From Dehalococcoidia bacterium (GTDB lineage: Bacteria > Chloroflexota > Dehalococcoidia > GIF9 > UBA5629), in assembly GCA_014384515.1 (NCBI GenBank), contig JACNFS010000061.1, forward strand, positions 1 through 17,397: 17,397 nucleotides of DNA, given 5' to 3'. The translations under genes were made by a program, and so were the position numbers. The notes under the pieces were generated by a model. It searched no databases. It saw only the letters and a list, made by a program, of their open reading frames with translations, and was not told the DNA's origin. Each line of letters opens with the position of its first letter. Positions within the stretch are counted from its first letter, which is position 1. Below are positions 14,776 to 17,397 of this stretch, one piece after another.

Positions 14776-15540
14776 ATGTTCAGAGCTTCTCACTTCAGGC
14801 TGAATATGTTTCAGCAATGCCCGAGGCAATACAAGTTTCATTACATTGACGACCTCAAGAATGTTTTCCGAAAAGCGCGGCCTTATCTCACCATGGGCGA
14901 CCATGTCCACGCTGCACTTAAGGACTTTTTCTCTGTTGTCCCGGTCAGCGAGCGAAGCCCCTCAAAACTTGAGGGTTTGTTGCGCGAAAAATGGCGGCGT
15001 AATCGCAGCGGGTTTAGTGACATAGAGGATGAGAAGAAGTGGGCTGAGAAAGCTCTGAAACAGTTGAGCTGGTTCGCTCGGAGTCAGGACGTAGCAGTTA
15101 TCCCCATTATGGTAGAGGATTATCACAGGGTAGAACTTTCTGTCGATATCACTTTGATTGGCAAAATAGACCGAATCGACAAAGAAGCTGATTACGGTTT
15201 ACATATTATCGATTACAAGACTGGCAAAATACCAGCCGAAATAGACCAAACTCAGCTCCATATTTATGCCCTTATCCTGTCTAAGGAACAAAGCTTGCCG
15301 GTTAACAAGGCCTCCTATCTTTATTTGGAAGCTGGTGAGTTCCGAACTCTTGAGCCAACTGCTGCAGATTTGGATCACGCTACTTCCTATATAATTGACC
15401 TAGTCGATAGAATACGCATGGAGAGGGAGTATCCAGCTATCCTAAACAATTACTGTGGAACCTGTGATTTTCTTGAAATTTGTCCGAAGAAAGAAGAGGC
15501 TGTTAAGTTGACTGCTAGCGAAGACGAATTAGACTTCTAG
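14776..15540 (+). CDS. PD-(D/E)XK nuclease with four-cysteine cluster, Cas4/RecB-like
   Basis: 254 residues. The nuclease core is complete: G-x3-H near GDHVHAAL (H45), GKIDRID (D132), DYKTGK (D146, K148, the D-x-K catalytic pair) and QLHIYAL (Q160, Y164, motif QxxxY). Four cysteines, C15 in QQCPRQYKF and C227, C230 and C236 in CGTCDFLEICP, are placed as in Cas4, AddB and related nucleases, where they hold a 4Fe-4S cluster. The expected activity is Mg/Mn-dependent cleavage of DNA ends or single strands. No CRISPR array or other cas gene is nearby, so a repair or end-processing role is more likely than spacer acquisition. The next gene on the same strand is a Rad50/SbcC ATPase, 339 nt away. The single-gene function is unknown. 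Confidence 0.88.
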   Translation: MFRASHFRLNMFQQCPRQYKFHYIDDLKNVFRKARPYLTMGDHVHAALKDFFSVVPVSERSPSKLEGLLREKWRRNRSGFSDIEDEKKWAEKALKQLSWFARSQDVAVIPIMVEDYHRVELSVDITLIGKIDRIDKEADYGLHIIDYKTGKIPAEIDQTQLHIYALILSKEQSLPVNKASYLYLEAGEFRTLEPTAADLDHATSYIIDLVDRIRMEREYPAILNNYCGTCDFLEICPKKEEAVKLTASEDELDF

Positions 15541-15566
15541 GGCCGGATGCACATTATGTAAACAGC

Positions 15567-15591
15567 GTTGCTAATGGGCAGCTCTAGCAAC
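15567..15591. repeat. Perfect 7-bp inverted repeat (GTTGCTA/TAGCAAC)
   Basis: GTTGCTA at 15567-15573 and TAGCAAC at 15585-15591 flank an 11-nt loop. GTTGCTA recurs at 15664-15670, so the first and last copies are direct repeats and the middle one can pair with either. It begins 26 nt after the nuclease stop. There is no T-run, so it is not a standard intrinsic terminator. Confidence 0.6.
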
Positions 15592-15636
15592 TCTCGAATT
15601 CTCATGGCAGGGCAAGTTACCACGAAGGCAGTACTG

Positions 15637-15652
15637 TTCGTTAGACAACGAA
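15637..15652. repeat. Perfect 6-bp inverted repeat with 4-nt loop (TTCGTT-AGAC-AACGAA)
   Basis: TTCGTT (15637-15642), loop AGAC and AACGAA (15647-15652) form a compact hairpin or a 16-nt operator-like palindrome. GGGATTCT follows rather than a T-run. Confidence 0.55.
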
Positions 15653-15847
15653 GGGATTCTCATGTTGCTAGCTCTTGACAAAGATTTCAAAGAGAGTCAA
15701 CGTATTTAACCAGAATTCATAAAGATCAAGGAGCCAACCAGGATAGGCAATTTGGGAATTTGGCAAACCCCTGTAGAGCATCCAGTGCCTGCTGCCTGTG
15801 GCTACATGGTCTGCGCCTGGAGAGGTCTTTCGGTGCATTTCAGAGAC

Positions 15848-15867
15848 TTGCACCGAGACAGGTGCAA
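15848..15867. repeat. Perfect 7-bp inverted repeat just before sbcC (TTGCACC/GGTGCAA)
   Basis: TTGCACC (15848-15854), loop GAGACA and GGTGCAA (15861-15867). The stem ends 12 nt before the GTG start. Its 3' arm overlaps the only plausible ribosome site, AAAGG at 15866-15870, so folding could limit translation. It could equally be a protein-binding site. Confidence 0.6.
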
Positions 15868-15879
15868 AGGTGTAGAGAA

Positions 15880-17397
15880 GTGATACCGGTCAAGCTTTCA
15901 CTTAACAATTTCATGTGTTACCGAGACAATGTTCCACCGTTGTCTTTTGATGGAGTTCACGTGGCTTGTCTTTGCGGAGACAACGGTAACGGGAAATCAG
16001 CGATTCTCGATGCCATCACGTGGGCACTATGGGGCAAATCTCGGGCCAAGAGTGATGACGACTTGATTCACCAAGGACAGTCCGAAATGGAGGTAGAGTT
16101 AGAGTTTGCTGCCGGCGAACAGCAGTACCGTGTTCTTCGAAAGCATGTTAAGAAACCTAGCCCCTTGCGTGCCGGTCAAACCATCTTGGAACTTCAAATA
16201 GCCAGCGATGGAGGTTTCAAGCCGATTTCTGGTAATTCTGTGGCGGAAACTCAGCAGAAAATAATCGAACTCCTGCGTTTGGATTACGAGACATTCAAGA
16301 ATAGCGCTTTCTTGCGCCAGGGACATGCTGATGAGTTTAGCATTAAGCGGCCTGGCGAACGCAAAGAGATACTCGCTAGCATCCTCGACCTTTCTCGCTA
16401 TGACGAGCTTGAGAAGAGGTCCAAGAACTTGGCCGGTGAGAGGAGAGCCAAGGCGGATGAACTCGCGACCACTATAAATGAAATCGGACGCCAACTTGCT
16501 TACAAAGCTGAGTATGAGGACAGGGCTGAAAGGGTACGACACGAAATTAGCCAAATTGAGGAACAGAAAAAGGTTGAAGAAGCAACTATTTTCACCTTAC
16601 GTCGGCGAAAGGAATCTCTAGAGGTGAAGAAGGAGCAACTGTCTAATACCGAGGTTCACCTTAGCGAAGCAAAGCAGGAAATGGAACGTTGGCAAGCAAG
16701 AAAGACGCAACACCGAGCAAGAATAGTGAAATATGAACAGGTATTGCTAGAAAGCGAGGCGATAGAAAAAGGTTATTCTGATTTGGTGGAAATCAAGAGG
16801 CTGAATGATGAGTCTAACCGGAAGTTGAGTCAGGTGCTTGCTTTGAAGGAACGCATAAATAGTTTAGACAAAGTCATCAGGCTGGCGGGTGAGGCGCTCA
16901 CTATAGACCATGAGGTAACCCAACGCAAAATTGCGGAGCATGAAGCTGAGTTTGAGAGGGCACCTCAGCTTGAAGAGGCGTTAATCCAGGCGCGTAATCG
17001 TGTCGCTGAGTCAACGAAGGCTGAGGAAGCGGTAGCTGAAAAGAGGAAGCAGTCTCAGGGTATTGTGTCTCGAATCAGCTATTTGGAGTCTATGAATGCC
17101 CAGCTTGAGAGGGAAAGCACAGATTTGGACGGAAAGCTCAGACTATTAGCTCAAGGCGATGTCCGTTGCCCTTTGTGCGAGACTGAGCTCGGAGTGGATG
17201 GGTGGCAACGTATACAGGAGAAACTTGCCGCAGAAGCCGAAGACAAAGTTAAGTGTCAACGAAATAACAACCAGGAGCTTGGCAGGAGGAGATTGGAACT
17301 TGGGGCTCTGGAAAACGAATTGGCTGCAATGGAATCTCTGGTAGACAGGGAGCGAGCGAGTCGCCAGAGAGAGCTAAGCATTATCGAAAAAGAGCTT
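15880..17397 (+). CDS. sbcC: SbcC/Rad50-type exonuclease ATPase subunit, 3' end cut by window edge
   Basis: 506 codons are visible. The partner of the SbcD/Mre11 nuclease, it binds DNA ends and holds them through a coiled coil and zinc hook. The N-terminal ATPase half has LSLNNFMCYRDNV, the Walker A G33DNGNGKS40, then ITWALWGKSRAKSDDDLIHQG. The Q-loop region is FLRQGHADEF (Q147), followed by KRPGERKEILASILDLSRYDELEKR. From about residue 175 there is a long charged coiled coil, interrupted by the hook C430-P-L-C433. The Walker B half lies beyond the right edge. The start is taken at GTG 15880, matching the family N-terminus (V-x-L-x-x-N-F). The frame is open further upstream to 15679, but that translation looks like nothing. 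No sbcD is visible; it may lie downstream. Confidence 0.92.
   Translation, partial: MIPVKLSLNNFMCYRDNVPPLSFDGVHVACLCGDNGNGKSAILDAITWALWGKSRAKSDDDLIHQGQSEMEVELEFAAGEQQYRVLRKHVKKPSPLRAGQTILELQIASDGGFKPISGNSVAETQQKIIELLRLDYETFKNSAFLRQGHADEFSIKRPGERKEILASILDLSRYDELEKRSKNLAGERRAKADELATTINEIGRQLAYKAEYEDRAERVRHEISQIEEQKKVEEATIFTLRRRKESLEVKKEQLSNTEVHLSEAKQEMERWQARKTQHRARIVKYEQVLLESEAIEKGYSDLVEIKRLNDESNRKLSQVLALKERINSLDKVIRLAGEALTIDHEVTQRKIAEHEAEFERAPQLEEALIQARNRVAESTKAEEAVAEKRKQSQGIVSRISYLESMNAQLERESTDLDGKLRLLAQGDVRCPLCETELGVDGWQRIQEKLAAEAEDKVKCQRNNNQELGRRRLELGALENELAAMESLVDRERASRQRELSIIEKEL

Larger units (their letters stand above)
15541..15879 (+). other. 339-nt non-coding spacer between the nuclease and sbcC
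   Basis: I see no convincing gene here. The open frames are short, and the only one above 60 codons (minus strand, 15668-15853) resembles no family. The stretch holds three perfect small inverted repeats, listed separately, and a third TAGCAAC core as GTTGCTA at 15664-15670. It also has a 9-bp direct repeat ATTCTCATG (15598-15606 and 15656-15664) and an isolated TTGACA (15675-15680) with no -10 at proper spacing. No tRNA, SRP RNA or terminator with a T-run is recognisable. It may be a decayed gene, a regulatory region or a structured RNA. Confidence 0.6.

Noticed and set aside
14776..15540. CRISPR-Cas adaptation module suggested by the Cas4-like nuclease
   Set aside because: There is no repeat-spacer array, cas1 or cas2 in the window. 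Single Cas4-like nucleases outside CRISPR loci are common.
15641..15647. GTTAGAC as an integron attC core
   Set aside because: It fits GTTRRRY, but no matching RYYYAAC partner lies at a proper distance, and there is no integrase or cassette array.
15668..15853. 61-codon minus-strand open frame in the nuclease-sbcC spacer
   Set aside because: It has no ribosome site, no recognisable composition or motif, and it overlaps repeat elements. It is better treated as chance.
15541..15879. SRP RNA or tRNA gene in the spacer near ffh
   Set aside because: I could not find the conserved SRP RNA loop, a T-arm consensus or an acceptor stem.
16099..16554. 151-codon minus-strand open frame inside sbcC
   Set aside because: It is antisense to the conserved Rad50/SbcC N-terminal domain. 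It is a shadow of that reading frame.

Overview
The window is about 47% GC by eye and carries dense core housekeeping genes in four blocks that alternate in strand. The whole is most consistent with a Dehalococcoidia-like member of the Chloroflexota. The reasons are a short monoderm-type YidC, a CxxC/CxxH (zinc-type) ribosomal protein S18, a dgt-dnaG-rpoD cluster, and an rpsF-ssb-rpsR-rpmH-rnpA-yidD-yidC-jag cluster with no dnaA beside rpmH. That placement is inferred from gene order and remembered family sequences, not from a search.

Left block, minus strand (1-4500): transcription appears to start at a strong extended -10 promoter near 4500. It reads rpsF, ssb, rpsR, rpmH (46 codons with a GTG start), rnpA, yidD, a PQQ-type beta-propeller exported protein, yidC and jag. 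The jag gene runs off the left edge. Several genes overlap or nearly touch: rnpA/yidD by 29 nt, and yidC/jag by ATGA. The block joins ribosomal proteins and single-strand DNA binding to tRNA processing and membrane-protein insertion. The propeller gene between yidD and yidC is the unusual member.

Middle block, plus strand (4536-13325): ychF has its own sigma70-type promoter and a TTG start. After a 150-nt gap holding a 20-bp direct repeat on a perfect extended -10 come ppsA (phosphoenolpyruvate synthase), dgt (dNTPase), dnaG (primase), rpoD (primary sigma factor) and a small membrane-anchored protein of unknown function. Spacing from ppsA onward is 41 nt or less, and dnaG/rpoD overlap by GTGA, so this is probably one transcription unit.

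Right part (13322-17397): ffh (SRP GTPase) lies on the minus strand, and its stop codon shares a CTAG with the stop of the membrane protein. Its promoter is interleaved with that of a divergent four-cysteine PD-(D/E)XK nuclease of the Cas4/RecB type. After a 339-nt non-coding stretch rich in small perfect inverted repeats comes the start of a Rad50/SbcC-type ATPase with a zinc hook, cut by the right edge.

Most of the window is ordinary core genome. Points worth a second look are the nuclease-SbcC neighbourhood and its structured spacer, the duplicated element at the ppsA promoter, the propeller protein in the YidC cluster, and the Ala-to-Gln change in the Ffh DTAGR motif. I found no CRISPR array, insertion sequence, tRNA or rRNA, and no clear new defence system.
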